Source: Hyphomicrobiales bacterium
GTDB lineage: Bacteria; Pseudomonadota; Alphaproteobacteria; Rhizobiales; Xanthobacteraceae
Assembly: GCA_003169835.1 (NCBI GenBank)
Contig: PNAI01000035.1
Span: 1 to 64,000 of the forward strand
Direction: 5' to 3'
Length of the DNA stretch: 64,000 bases
Within the stretch, counting starts at the first letter, position 1. Each line of letters opens with the position of its first letter. Under the pieces are notes generated by a model. The model searched no databases. It had not been told where the DNA came from and saw nothing but the letters and a program-made list of their open reading frames with translations. The translations under genes and the position numbers were made by a program. Below are positions 17,165-26,270 of this stretch, one piece after another.

Positions 17165-19510
17165 ATGGAAAGTTCAGAACAAATCGACGCAGTGCTTGCT
17201 TCCCGAAAGGACGAGGACCGATTGTCTATCGAGGCGGTGCAAGCAAGCCTCGGCCTCATGGGCGTGCTGCTGAATTCCGATGATGATGGCGGCTCCTATT
17301 TGGAACTGTTCAAGGCACTGCGCGACGTCTTTGCCTGCGATCAAGCGATGCTGCTGGAAAACCGTGGCGATAATCTTGAATGTATCGCGTCGGTGCCCGG
17401 GGATTTGATCGGCCGGCGTTGGGGCACAAGTAACTTTCAAGGTGTTCTGGGCGGTCAGATTTTGGCCGGCGATGGTTGTGACGAGATGCAAAAATTTCAA
17501 GTTGCGCTTTCCGATCTGATCTCGCCCGCGCAGCCAACTCTTTGCCTTCCGATTGGGATTCGCGGTCGCCCAGGTGTGCTAATGCTGCTGCGCGCGCAAG
17601 GCAGCGCCCAATTTGGTGACGGATGCGTGGCGATCGCACGGCAATGCGCGGTGGTTTCCTTGGCGGTGCTGGCGGCACGAAATGGCGGTAAACTCGAAGC
17701 CGAGATTTTGCAGTCGAAGGAACTGATTGATCGGCTGCGCGCAAGCGAGCGAAGCACGCAGAGGTCCATTGAGTTGCTCCAGGAAATCACAAATCACTTG
17801 CCTATCGGCGTAACGGTGCAAGACGAAGCCGGCCGTTTTGTTCTGGTCAATACGATGGCCGCGGCCAATCTGGCGACTCCAGCTAATGTGTTGATTGGTG
17901 CATCACCGGCCAATTTCCTGCCTGACGATGAGGCGGCACAGAGACGCCAATGGGAAATAGAGCTGGTTCAATCGGGCAAGTCGATCAACACGGAAGAAAA
18001 CATTAAAGACGCGACTGGAGAACGCACGTGGCTGACGTCACACAAGCCGGTGCGCGTTTTCGAGGAGACAGTCCTTCTTTCGAGCTCGCTGGATATTACC
18101 GAGCGTAAGCAATTCGAACGAGAGTTGACGCATCGCGCCCATTTCGATGAGTTGTCCGGCCTGCCTAACGCCAGCCTTGTTCAGAGACGCGTTGAACAGG
18201 TGCTCCAGCGCAATGAAAGCATCTCCCGGGTTGCGCTGGCATTCATCGATATCGACAATTTCAAGCACATCAATGATTACTACAGCCATGCCGTTGGCGA
18301 TGCGCTGATCGTGCAATTGGCTCGAAGAATCAGCAAGCGTCTTCGCGATAATGATATGCTTGGGCGGATCAGCGGCGACGAGTTCCTGCTGTTCATCAAT
18401 CCGGTCAAAAGCGACGATCAGCTTCATATTCTCATGGATCATATATTGCGGGATCTGAAACAGCCATTTCATGTCGACGCGTTTGAGATTTTCACATCGG
18501 CCTCGATCGGTGTCGCCATCTACCCGGAACACGGCGCGAGCTATGAGGCTCTGCGCCGCAGCGCTGACAGCGCGATGTATAGCGCCAAGCGTGATACAAA
18601 AGGATCAGCGGTCTATTTCGATGCCAACATGGGACTCGCGGTCACGGCGCGGATGGAGATCGAGCAGCGGCTGCGGTTGGCGATTCGCGATCGCCGATTC
18701 TGTTGTGCGTTTCAGCCGAAGGTGGATATCCAGACTCAAGATATCGTCGGATTTGAGACGCTGGTGCGTTGGCGCGACAGCAATGGAGAAATTCATCCAC
18801 CCGGCGACTTCATCGGTCTTGCGATCGAGCTTGGTTTGATCGATCCGATTACCAGCTTTGTGCTCGATGACGCGCTAAATTCGATCGAGCGCCTCGACGA
18901 AGCATTTGGACCGGAAACGACAATCAGCATCAATGTCGCCGCGAAACAGGCCGGAGATCTGCACTTTATGCGTCCGTTCATGGATACTTTGAAGGCCAGC
19001 CGGTATGCCGATCGCATCATGCTTGAGCTAACAGAGGAAGCGTTTGCTGCAAAGGGTCTATTCCAGACGCAAGTGCTTCCAGTGCTGCGCGAAATCGGAG
19101 TGCGCGTGTCGATCGACGATTTCGGTACGGGATATTCATCCTTGTCCGCACTTGCCGATATCACAGCTGATGAGGTCAAGGTCGATCGCTCATTCATTTC
19201 GAATATTCACGAGCGTCCACGCAATCAGAGTGTCTTGCGAGCGATTGAATCGCTTGCTCATGCGCTGGGAATGAGCATTATTGCCGAAGGCGTCGAGTCG
19301 TTTGAGGAACTTGCCTATTTGCAGGCGGCCACGCGAATTCGATACGCGCAGGGGTTTTATTTCTCCAAGCCGCTTTATCTCGATGAGGTCACGAGCACAA
19401 GAAGTGCCGATGCCAATCGGCGTGTTGTCGAATCTGCGCGCGAGCAACCTGAAGGACGCAGTTCTTCCTCACATCGAACGATGAGCGAACTGCGGTCGCG
19501 CCGAGGCTAG
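17165..19510 (+). CDS. GAF/PAS-GGDEF-EAL cyclic-di-GMP protein
   Basis: A 781-residue cytoplasmic signalling protein. An N-terminal GAF-like segment (about 25-180) and a PAS domain (about 210-320, LPIGVTVQDEAGRFVLVN) precede a GGDEF domain (about 325-490) and an EAL domain (about 500-750). The cyclase signature reads SGDEF near residue 403, a variant seen in active enzymes. The EAL motif reads ETLVRW near 528, keeping the metal-binding Glu, and DDFGTGYSSL and AEGVES are intact, so phosphodiesterase activity is likely. No transmembrane helix is seen. The 26-base gap to the convergent HerA gene leaves little room for a terminator. Confidence 0.9.
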   Translation: MESSEQIDAVLASRKDEDRLSIEAVQASLGLMGVLLNSDDDGGSYLELFKALRDVFACDQAMLLENRGDNLECIASVPGDLIGRRWGTSNFQGVLGGQILAGDGCDEMQKFQVALSDLISPAQPTLCLPIGIRGRPGVLMLLRAQGSAQFGDGCVAIARQCAVVSLAVLAARNGGKLEAEILQSKELIDRLRASERSTQRSIELLQEITNHLPIGVTVQDEAGRFVLVNTMAAANLATPANVLIGASPANFLPDDEAAQRRQWEIELVQSGKSINTEENIKDATGERTWLTSHKPVRVFEETVLLSSSLDITERKQFERELTHRAHFDELSGLPNASLVQRRVEQVLQRNESISRVALAFIDIDNFKHINDYYSHAVGDALIVQLARRISKRLRDNDMLGRISGDEFLLFINPVKSDDQLHILMDHILRDLKQPFHVDAFEIFTSASIGVAIYPEHGASYEALRRSADSAMYSAKRDTKGSAVYFDANMGLAVTARMEIEQRLRLAIRDRRFCCAFQPKVDIQTQDIVGFETLVRWRDSNGEIHPPGDFIGLAIELGLIDPITSFVLDDALNSIERLDEAFGPETTISINVAAKQAGDLHFMRPFMDTLKASRYADRIMLELTEEAFAAKGLFQTQVLPVLREIGVRVSIDDFGTGYSSLSALADITADEVKVDRSFISNIHERPRNQSVLRAIESLAHALGMSIIAEGVESFEELAYLQAATRIRYAQGFYFSKPLYLDEVTSTRSADANRRVVESAREQPEGRSSSSHRTMSELRSRRG

Positions 19511-19536
19511 ACCAAGCAAGCCAAGCAACCTTGCGG

Positions 19537-21390
19537 TCAGCGCGGCAGTTGTCCGGGTGCAACGTTTCTAAGAGCTGAATAGGGGTCCGTCTGTTCGCCC
19601 AGCGGCTTACGCAGCAGTCCAAGCCGATTTGATTCAGGCGCCGGAGCGGGCTGGAGCGGCGGTGCGCTCGTAGCCGCGATGGGTTTGATTTCACGCGCAC
19701 TGTCTTCGTTTGTTTTTCGCTGACTTAATGTCGCGCCTCGCCAGCGCTCGACCACCGCAGCAATAAAGTTGAGGTCCTGACCGCCGGATTGCTGCTCCGG
19801 CTTGTCGGAGAAGGCCTCGCTGCGTGGCAGACTCTGCGGTGGCAGTTCGGAAAAAGTCAGCCGCGTCGGCAATGGAATGCCGACGCCGAAAGCCAATGCT
19901 TCGCGGGTTCCAAGCGACGGTACGAAGGCGAAGAGATTTGCCGCGGCATCGGATACTGCGGATCGCAAGAGCCCCTGATCGCGTTCATTCGACATGCGCA
20001 TCGCGAAGAGCGTGCTGCACTGAGAAATGATTGTGGGATCGAGCTCGGCCGGGCGTTGTGTTACCAAGCCTAGATAGACACCGTATTTCCGGCCTTCCTT
20101 CGCAATGCGGGAGATCGCCCGTCTGGTCGGAGCAAATCCGACAGCGCGATCGGTGGAGGCGTATCTGTGAGCTTCTTCACACACAAACAATAGGGGTGAG
20201 GCGCCGTCGCTCCACAATCCGAATTCGAATGCGATGCGGCACAGGACGGAGACCACGGCATCAACCACCTCGACCGGAAAACCGGCGAGTTGCATGACCG
20301 TCATCGGCTTGCCGTCAGCCGGAAGCCTGAACAATTGGCTCAAGGCTTCGGCCATTGTGTCGCCGCCGACATTGGCGTTTTCGAACATGAAACCGTAGCG
20401 TGGGTCGTTACTCACGGTGTCAATGCGGGTAATGAGCTTGTGATAGTTCATCCGTGAAGAGCGGTTCTCGAGCTTTCCCATTCTCTCGTCGAGCAAAGAC
20501 ACCAGATCGGCCAGCCGATAGGGCACGGGCGTATCGACGGTGTACCCGATGCTCTTGGTATCGAGTTTCTTGATGGCGGGCCGCTCTGCCGAAGACCGGT
20601 ATTGCGTGTAGTTGGTCTTGGCAAGAGGAATGACATCAGTGAGGATTTCGATTTCTTCGTCGACACCCAGGCGACCGGCAAAGAAGACGTCGACGATCTC
20701 CTCAAAATTGAATAGCCAAAACGGCAGCTTAAGATTACTTGGGTTCATAACGTTGGCGCGCTCGCCGAAGCAGCGGCCATACTCGTTGTGCGCATCGAGC
20801 ATGAAGATCCGCAAGTCGGGCCGTACTTGGAGGAGCTGCTGCAAGATGAGGGCGACGGCACTGGATTTTCCGACGCCGGTCGTGCCGAGCACGGCAAAAT
20901 GCTTTGTCAGCATTTCGTCGACGTCGATGCACGCGCTGACCGTATTATCTTGATGCAGATGACCAATCTTGATCGTTTTGTGTCCTGCGCCGTCGAATAC
21001 GATGTGCAATTCCTGGTTTGTGAGCGGCAGAACGGTGTCCGCAATCGTTGGATACTCAGAGACGCCGCGGCAGAAACGCGGCGCGCCTGGTTGGCGTAGA
21101 TCAATTTCACCCATCAAATCGATACGGGCGATGGCGGTACAGCCGTCAACCTTGACTGCACTCGACGTCTGACTTGAGACGTCGGTAATAACGCCGACAA
21201 GGAGCGCCTTTGTGCTATGAATTTTTACGAACTTGCCGACCGTTATGCTGGCGCGGTGGGGGCCGCTGAGTGCATCAGATAAAATCCCGGCGATCACCTG
21301 CGAGCCGCTGATAGAATGCACGCGTCCAAGCATGCCGCCAGACGATTGTGCCGAATTGTGTTGGTCGTGAATCGTACTGTTCTCTGACAT
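19537..21390 (-). CDS. HerA-type ATPase (DUF87), orphan
   Basis: A 617-residue HerA/FtsK-superfamily ATPase. An N-terminal HAS-barrel-like domain (about 20-110) precedes Walker A GTTGVGKSS near residue 170, a Walker B-type LLFVCEEAHRYAS and a downstream CSTLFAMRMSNERDQ region with an arginine-finger candidate. HerA hexamers translocate DNA, and in archaea pair with NurA nuclease; bacterial copies also occur with Sir2, DUF4297 or other effectors in phage defence. No nuclease gene is beside it, so the partner is unknown. The Pro-rich tail (ATSAPPLQPAPAPES) is probably disordered. Start ATG at 21390; an in-frame GTG lies two codons upstream. Confidence 0.85.
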   Translation of the reverse strand: MSENSTIHDQHNSAQSSGGMLGRVHSISGSQVIAGILSDALSGPHRASITVGKFVKIHSTKALLVGVITDVSSQTSSAVKVDGCTAIARIDLMGEIDLRQPGAPRFCRGVSEYPTIADTVLPLTNQELHIVFDGAGHKTIKIGHLHQDNTVSACIDVDEMLTKHFAVLGTTGVGKSSAVALILQQLLQVRPDLRIFMLDAHNEYGRCFGERANVMNPSNLKLPFWLFNFEEIVDVFFAGRLGVDEEIEILTDVIPLAKTNYTQYRSSAERPAIKKLDTKSIGYTVDTPVPYRLADLVSLLDERMGKLENRSSRMNYHKLITRIDTVSNDPRYGFMFENANVGGDTMAEALSQLFRLPADGKPMTVMQLAGFPVEVVDAVVSVLCRIAFEFGLWSDGASPLLFVCEEAHRYASTDRAVGFAPTRRAISRIAKEGRKYGVYLGLVTQRPAELDPTIISQCSTLFAMRMSNERDQGLLRSAVSDAAANLFAFVPSLGTREALAFGVGIPLPTRLTFSELPPQSLPRSEAFSDKPEQQSGGQDLNFIAAVVERWRGATLSQRKTNEDSAREIKPIAATSAPPLQPAPAPESNRLGLLRKPLGEQTDPYSALRNVAPGQLPR

Positions 21391-21585
21391 CCCCACGGCC
21401 TACGTTTGCATGATGAGCGATAACCCTGAGAAATATGGCAGATCGCAATCTAAATTCGGTTAAACCGCTCACCGTGCCAATCCGCTTTTGGACAATCGAA
21501 CCAATTCGGCCGGCGCTGGTTTACGCCGGGTTAATCCAGCCCATTTTGTTTGTGGTTTTAGGCAGGCGTCGGCGGCTTGTGCCGT

Positions 21586-22611
21586 CTAGCGCAAATTCGG
21601 AACGATCTTTTTGATGGTTTCGATCATTGCCGGTGGAGTGGCATAAAGTTCCGCCACGAGTCGTTCCAAGTGCTGCGGCGCACGATAGGTCATATCGAGC
21701 TTCATCCCGGCAGCTTCTGCGAGCAGTTCCGGATTCTTGGCGGCCTCCGCGATCGCCTTGCGCATGAGGTCCACGCGATCCTTCGGCACATCGGGCGGGA
21801 AGAGATAAGGCCGGCCGAATTCGGTGCTGGAGAACACAAAGCGCATCATCTGGCGTTGCTCAGTGGTTTTCGCGTAATCGTAAATGGAGGGGGCGTCTGG
21901 AATTTCCGGCATGGCCGTTACCTCCGCGCGCAGGATGACGCGCAGTTTGCCCTCTCGAAACAACCGCTCATGGGTTCGAAATTGACCGAGCGAAGCACAG
22001 GCCCCCTGGACTTCGCCGCGCTCCATCGCAAGTACGATATCTTGCGCGCCGCGATACCCTTCGATGAGGCGAAATTTGGTGCCGAGCACGCGGTTAATCA
22101 CAGTCGGGATGATGCTGGTCGCGGAGCCGACGCCCACGCTCCCGACGATGAGTTCCTGCGTGAATAGGTCGGCGGGAGTCTTTATCGCGGATGTCGACGT
22201 TGCGACGCAGATCCGACCGGGAAACGAGGTTGCGCCGAGCCAGTTGAAGCGGCGCGGATCAGCCTCGATGTTCGGTAGGCCCATGATGGCTTGGCTCGGA
22301 AGATTGCGCGAGATCGAGCCCATGACGGTTCCGTCGCGTGCTGCCCGGACGTAGAGATAATTCGCGGAGCCAAGAGCTGCTGCCTGCGGCATGTTCTGGA
22401 CAATGATCGTAGGTTGGCCGGGCAGGTATTTCGGTAAATATCGGGCGAGCAAACGCGCGCCGATGTCGTAATCATTGCCGGCTTCGTAGCCGACAACCAT
22501 CTGGATTTGCTTGTTTTTGTAAAAATCCTGCGCGCCTTGCGCGTGCGTTTCGGACAAAGCTGCCAAAATAAAACCAAGCGATACTGCTACTCGTGACGCG
22601 ACCGATTTCAT
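21586..22611 (-). CDS. Bug-type (TctC family) periplasmic solute-binding protein
   Basis: A 341-residue exported binding protein with a Sec signal (LGFILAALSETHAQG) and Bug-family features: FYKNKQIQMVVGYEAGNDYDIGARLLARYL, where canonical Bug proteins have GGxxD, and PTIIVQNMP. Bug proteins capture carboxylates for tripartite TctAB-type transporters or act as sensors. No tctA/tctB genes are in the window. It is the last gene of a minus-strand unit with the lyase and LeuCD-like genes (six-base gap to the lyase), so a branched dicarboxylate is the likely ligand, by context only. Confidence 0.88.
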   Translation of the reverse strand: MKSVASRVAVSLGFILAALSETHAQGAQDFYKNKQIQMVVGYEAGNDYDIGARLLARYLPKYLPGQPTIIVQNMPQAAALGSANYLYVRAARDGTVMGSISRNLPSQAIMGLPNIEADPRRFNWLGATSFPGRICVATSTSAIKTPADLFTQELIVGSVGVGSATSIIPTVINRVLGTKFRLIEGYRGAQDIVLAMERGEVQGACASLGQFRTHERLFREGKLRVILRAEVTAMPEIPDAPSIYDYAKTTEQRQMMRFVFSSTEFGRPYLFPPDVPKDRVDLMRKAIAEAAKNPELLAEAAGMKLDMTYRAPQHLERLVAELYATPPAMIETIKKIVPNLR

Positions 22612-22617
22612 GGCGGC

Positions 22618-23517
22618 CTATTCGGCTGCGCGTTTTTGCACGAGCGCAGCAGCGGCCTGGTCGTAGTTCTCCTCGCGTGCCAAGAGCGGTTTTAATCCGA
22701 CGAGACCGTAGTAGTCGTCGAGTGGGATGAGATGTTCCTGGCAGGGCGCGAGCGAATTCTTGCTCTTGAGCAGCCGCAGCACGGTGCGCACGGAATTTGC
22801 CGCAGCGAACAGTGCGATCGATGGGAAAGTGGCGGCAACCACGCCGGCCGCTTCGAGTTCTTCCAGGCTGCGTGCCTTGGGGCCAGCGGCCTGCGAAAGT
22901 GTCGCCATGTGAGGGCCGGTAATTTCGCGCAGCGCGCGTTTGATTTCCGGAATCGTGTCGAGCCCCATGGGCTTGGCCATGTCGGCGCCGGCTTCCATGA
23001 ACAATTGGCAGCGTGCGATCGCTGAATCGACGCCCTCGACGCTAAAGGCATCGGTGCGAGCGGCGATAAACAGGTCAGGATCGCGCCGCGCGTCGAGCGC
23101 GGCGTTGAGTTTTGCTAGCATCTGCTCGACGGGCACGATCTGTTTGCCCGGCAGATAACCGCAACGGTTTGGAAAAACCTGGTCGCTGATGAAAAAGCCA
23201 GCGACGCCGGCCGCCTCAAAGGCGCGCACCATCTGTCGTACGTTGTTGACGCCGCCAAAACCGGTGTCGGCATCGGCATAGACGGGGATTTCGACGGCGG
23301 CGCAGATGCGTGCGTAGTGGTCGGCGAAATCGCGCATGTTGGATTGGCCCATGTCGGCCTGCGCCAGCATGCTGCCAACCGCGGCGTAGCCGCCGGCGAC
23401 GATGCCCTCAAAGCCCTCGGTTTCGATGATGCGGGCGGAAAGCGCGTCATAGGCGCCCGGCATTAGCACAAGACGCTTGCCGGCCATGATCGCTTTGAAT
23501 TTCTTTCTGACGTTCAT
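22618..23517 (-). CDS. Isocitrate lyase/PEP mutase-family lyase
   Basis: A 299-residue TIM-barrel lyase: LVLMPGAYDALSARIIE at the N-terminus, VYADADTGFGG with metal-binding Asp residues, and LFIAARTDAF. The active-site loop reads FPNRCGYLPGKQIV near residue 120. The Cys of lyases (KKCGH in isocitrate lyase) is kept, which argues against PEP mutase, but His is replaced by Tyr. Relatives include methylisocitrate lyase, 2,3-dimethylmalate lyase and oxaloacetate hydrolase. Beside a LeuCD-type hydro-lyase the best guess is cleavage of a methyl-substituted malate to pyruvate plus a short acid. Substrate unproven. Confidence 0.85.
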   Translation of the reverse strand: MNVRKKFKAIMAGKRLVLMPGAYDALSARIIETEGFEGIVAGGYAAVGSMLAQADMGQSNMRDFADHYARICAAVEIPVYADADTGFGGVNNVRQMVRAFEAAGVAGFFISDQVFPNRCGYLPGKQIVPVEQMLAKLNAALDARRDPDLFIAARTDAFSVEGVDSAIARCQLFMEAGADMAKPMGLDTIPEIKRALREITGPHMATLSQAAGPKARSLEELEAAGVVAATFPSIALFAAANSVRTVLRLLKSKNSLAPCQEHLIPLDDYYGLVGLKPLLAREENYDQAAAALVQKRAAE

Positions 23518-23529
23518 CTCGTGCTCCCG

Positions 23530-24162
23530 TTACGAAGTGCGGCTGTCAGTCGCCGTCTGCAACCAAGGCTGGTCGGCGGCCATGCGTTTTTCCCAATTCA
23601 AAATCTCGCTCGTATGTTTGAGCGTGAGGCCGATGTCGTCGAGGCCTTCGAGCAAGCGTGTACGGTCGGCGGCCGGAATATCGAAGGTGATGTCGGGTCC
23701 GCTCGGTCCGCTGATGCGCTGGGTTTGCAGATCGACCGTGAATGGTGCCGCGCCGTTCACCGTCATAATGCGCGCAATGAATGCGTCGGCGTCTTGAGGC
23801 TTAAGCACCACGGGAAGCAATCCGTTTTGTAGGCAGTTCTCGCGGTAGATGTCGGCAAAGCTCTTCGCCACGATGACGCGGATGTTGTTTGCCAGCATGC
23901 CCCATACGGCGGCCTCGCGCGAGGAACCGGCACCGAAATTTTGCCCCGTCACCAGGATGCCGGGATTGCGGAATTGCGACTGGTTGAGCACGAAGTCGGG
24001 ATTGTCGCTTCCGTCGTCACGCAGGCGGGCGCGCATGAACAATAGTTTCTTGTAATCCGGTTTGAGCGCGCGCATTGCCTGCACCGGCGCGATCTGATCG
24101 GTGTTGATGTCATCGTTGAGCATCGGAACGGCGATGCCGGTATGGGTCGAGAACGGTTGCAT
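23530..24162 (-). CDS. leuD: LeuD-like small subunit of a (di)methylmaleate/isopropylmalate-type hydro-lyase
   Basis: A 210-residue swivel-domain protein of the LeuD family: IAVPMLNDDINTDQIAPVQAM near the N-terminus and the substrate-binding loop NFGAGSSREAAVWGM. It begins one base inside the large-subunit stop (TGATG) and is followed by the lyase gene 12 bases on, so the three are co-transcribed. No leuA or leuB is near, and the linked lyase and Bug genes suggest a catabolic paralog rather than leucine biosynthesis. The symbol indicates homology only. Confidence 0.85.
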   Translation of the reverse strand: MQPFSTHTGIAVPMLNDDINTDQIAPVQAMRALKPDYKKLLFMRARLRDDGSDNPDFVLNQSQFRNPGILVTGQNFGAGSSREAAVWGMLANNIRVIVAKSFADIYRENCLQNGLLPVVLKPQDADAFIARIMTVNGAAPFTVDLQTQRISGPSGPDITFDIPAADRTRLLEGLDDIGLTLKHTSEILNWEKRMAADQPWLQTATDSRTS

Positions 24163-25571
24163 CAGGCTTGCCCCAACCGCAATTGCCGCACGTCGGCAAT
24201 GCGTCCGGCAATGGCTGTCGCGGCAGCGGTCTCAGGACTTGCAAGATGGGTGCGCACCTTTGGGCCCTGTCGATTTTCGAAGTTTCGGTTGGTGGTCGAG
24301 ACGCAGCGCTCGCCTGGATCGCCGCGATCGCCGTTGCCACCGGCGCACATGGAGCAACCGGACTCGCCCCAGAAGAAGCCCGCATCGCGGAAGACGCGAT
24401 CGAGGCCGGCGGCTTCCGCGTCGCGTTTCACCTTGGTTGAGCCGGGCACGACCATAGCAACGACGCCTTCTGCAACTTTACGCCCGCGCACCACATTGGC
24501 GGCGGCATGCAGATCCGGTAGGCGACTGTTGGTGCACGAGCCGATAAACACGCGATTGACCGGCATGCCGACAAGCGCGGTGCCGGGCTGCAAGCCCATG
24601 TAGGCAAGCGCGCTTTCAACTGCTCCGCGTCGGCTTTGATCGACGCTGGACGGATCGGGCACGCGGCCGGAGATGCCGAGCACCTGGCTCGGATCGGTGC
24701 CCCAGGTGATTTGCGGCTCAAGTGTGCTGCAATCGAGCACGTGTTCGCGGTCGAATTGCGCCTCCGCGTCGGTCTTGAGCGTGCGCCAATGCGTCGTTGC
24801 GCGGTCCCACATCGCGCCTTTCGGTGCGTAAGGCCGTCCCGCGATCCACGCAATGCTTGCGTCGTCCGGAGCCACGAAGCCGGAGCGGCCGCCCATTTCG
24901 ATATTGAGATTACACAGTGTCATGCGCTGCTCGATCGGCATGGCGCGCACGGCCGAGCCGGCATATTCCACCACGTGCCCGCGCGCGCCGGAAACGCCAA
25001 GCTCGGCAATGATGCGGAGCGCCACATCCTTTGCGCTGACGTGGGCTCCGAGCACGCCTTCAAGCCGGATCAGCATGCTTTTTGGTCGCTTGAGCGCCAT
25101 CACTTGCGTCGCGAGGATGTGCGCGAGTTCGGTCGTGCCGCAACCAAAGGCAAGCGCGCCAAGGCCGCCGACGGTGCTTGCATGACTATCCGGAACGGCG
25201 TGGGTTGCGCCCGGCAGCACCATGCCGAGTTCGGGCGCGACCACGTGCGAAATACCCTGCTCGGGATCATCGATGTCGAACAGCTTGATGTTGTTGCGGC
25301 GGCTGCCTTCGCGCATGGCCTTGATGAAGGCCGCGCCGGAGGGATTGGTGGAATCGTTGCGGCCGGGTTTGGTCGCAACGGTGTGGTCTTGCATCGAGAA
25401 GGTGAGGTCGGGTCTGCGCACCGGTCTGTGCTGGGTCTCCAACTGTTCGAAGGCGTGGGGAGCGTGCAACTCGTGCAGTGCGTGCCGGTCGATGTAGATT
25501 AGGTCGCGGCCGTCGATGCGCTGCGCGACCAGATGGGCGGCCCAAATTTTTTCGAACAAAGTGTGGGGCAT
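24162..25571 (-). CDS. leuC: LeuC-like large subunit of an aconitase-superfamily hydro-lyase
   Basis: A 469-residue aconitase-superfamily subunit. The three cysteines for a 4Fe-4S cluster are visible in GSCTNSRLPDL and SGCSMCAGGN. The N-terminus LFEKIWAAHLVAQR and VPDSHASTVGGLGALAFGCG follow the LeuC pattern. The start at 25571 matches the usual LeuC N-terminus; a longer frame to 25736 adds Arg/Pro-rich sequence and is unlikely. With the small subunit it would isomerise or hydrate a substituted maleate/malate. Dimethylmaleate hydratase and citraconate hydratase are paralogs of the same type; the lyase neighbour fits them better than isopropylmalate. Confidence 0.87.
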   Translation of the reverse strand: MPHTLFEKIWAAHLVAQRIDGRDLIYIDRHALHELHAPHAFEQLETQHRPVRRPDLTFSMQDHTVATKPGRNDSTNPSGAAFIKAMREGSRRNNIKLFDIDDPEQGISHVVAPELGMVLPGATHAVPDSHASTVGGLGALAFGCGTTELAHILATQVMALKRPKSMLIRLEGVLGAHVSAKDVALRIIAELGVSGARGHVVEYAGSAVRAMPIEQRMTLCNLNIEMGGRSGFVAPDDASIAWIAGRPYAPKGAMWDRATTHWRTLKTDAEAQFDREHVLDCSTLEPQITWGTDPSQVLGISGRVPDPSSVDQSRRGAVESALAYMGLQPGTALVGMPVNRVFIGSCTNSRLPDLHAAANVVRGRKVAEGVVAMVVPGSTKVKRDAEAAGLDRVFRDAGFFWGESGCSMCAGGNGDRGDPGERCVSTTNRNFENRQGPKVRTHLASPETAAATAIAGRIADVRQLRLGQA

Positions 25572-25668
25572 GGATCGTCGCCAATGGGATCGAGGATTGC
25601 TGCCGACTCTAGGGATCGGGCCAGTTGCAGGTATTTTGGGCGGCCCGGATGTCGAAGGCAAGCCGTGG

Positions 25669-26259
25669 CTAGTGCGACGCGGCGTAATGTGCGAGTGCCA
25701 CAAGGTCGGCATCTGAGAGCCCAGCGACAGCGCCACTCATGAGAGTGTCCGCCCCCTCGCGTTTGCTGTCGCGGAATTCGGTCAGAGCCTGAGTTAGATA
25801 ATCGACGCGCTGTTTAGCAATACGCGGAACCTGCTGATCTCCAGTCAAGGTTGGCTTGTGGCAAGATCCGCATTTCTTTTGCGCCGCGATTTCAGTACCG
25901 CGCTTGACCAATGCGGCATCGATCGGTTCGCCGCTCGGCTTGGGCGGAAGTTTTGAGAAATGCCCCGACAGCGCATCCAGGTCGCTTTCTTTCAAATCTT
26001 TCACGAATGGCGCCATTGCTTCAACTTTGCGTACGCCTTCGCGCATCAGGAACAGTTGGTTCAGCACGAAGAACGCCGGTTGCCCTGCAAGGGACGGAAT
26101 ATTCGGCAGTGGAGAGTTGCCGTCAGCGCCGTGACAACCGGCGCATTGCACAATGCGGTCCTGGACCGACATCGCTTGGCTCAAAGCCTGGCCGGCGCAC
26201 AAAATGACGGCCGCCAATCCGAAGATCAGCGGCCGCCATATATTCGAAACGACGATCAT
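25669..26259 (-). CDS. Diheme c-type cytochrome (cytochrome c4-like)
   Basis: A 196-residue exported cytochrome with a signal peptide (PLIFGLAAVILCAGQALSQA) and two heme sites, CAGCH near residue 39 and CGSCH near 132, each in a class I cytochrome c domain with a plausible distal Met (MREG, MSGA). It follows the PQQ dehydrogenase gene by 11 bases, so it is probably the direct electron acceptor of that enzyme, passing electrons to a terminal oxidase. The 98-base gap to leuC suggests the unit may end here. Confidence 0.9.
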   Translation of the reverse strand: MIVVSNIWRPLIFGLAAVILCAGQALSQAMSVQDRIVQCAGCHGADGNSPLPNIPSLAGQPAFFVLNQLFLMREGVRKVEAMAPFVKDLKESDLDALSGHFSKLPPKPSGEPIDAALVKRGTEIAAQKKCGSCHKPTLTGDQQVPRIAKQRVDYLTQALTEFRDSKREGADTLMSGAVAGLSDADLVALAHYAASH

Positions 26260-26270
26260 CGCGTCTCTAT

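Noticed and set aside
19537-21390. HerA with neighbours as a complete defence system
   Set aside because: No nuclease, Sir2 or other effector gene lies beside it; the flanking genes are signalling and metabolic, so a system cannot be claimed.
24636-25502. 288-codon plus-strand ORF opposite the LeuC-like gene
   Set aside because: Antisense shadow; LeuC cysteine motifs and the normal N-terminus on the minus strand decide the case.
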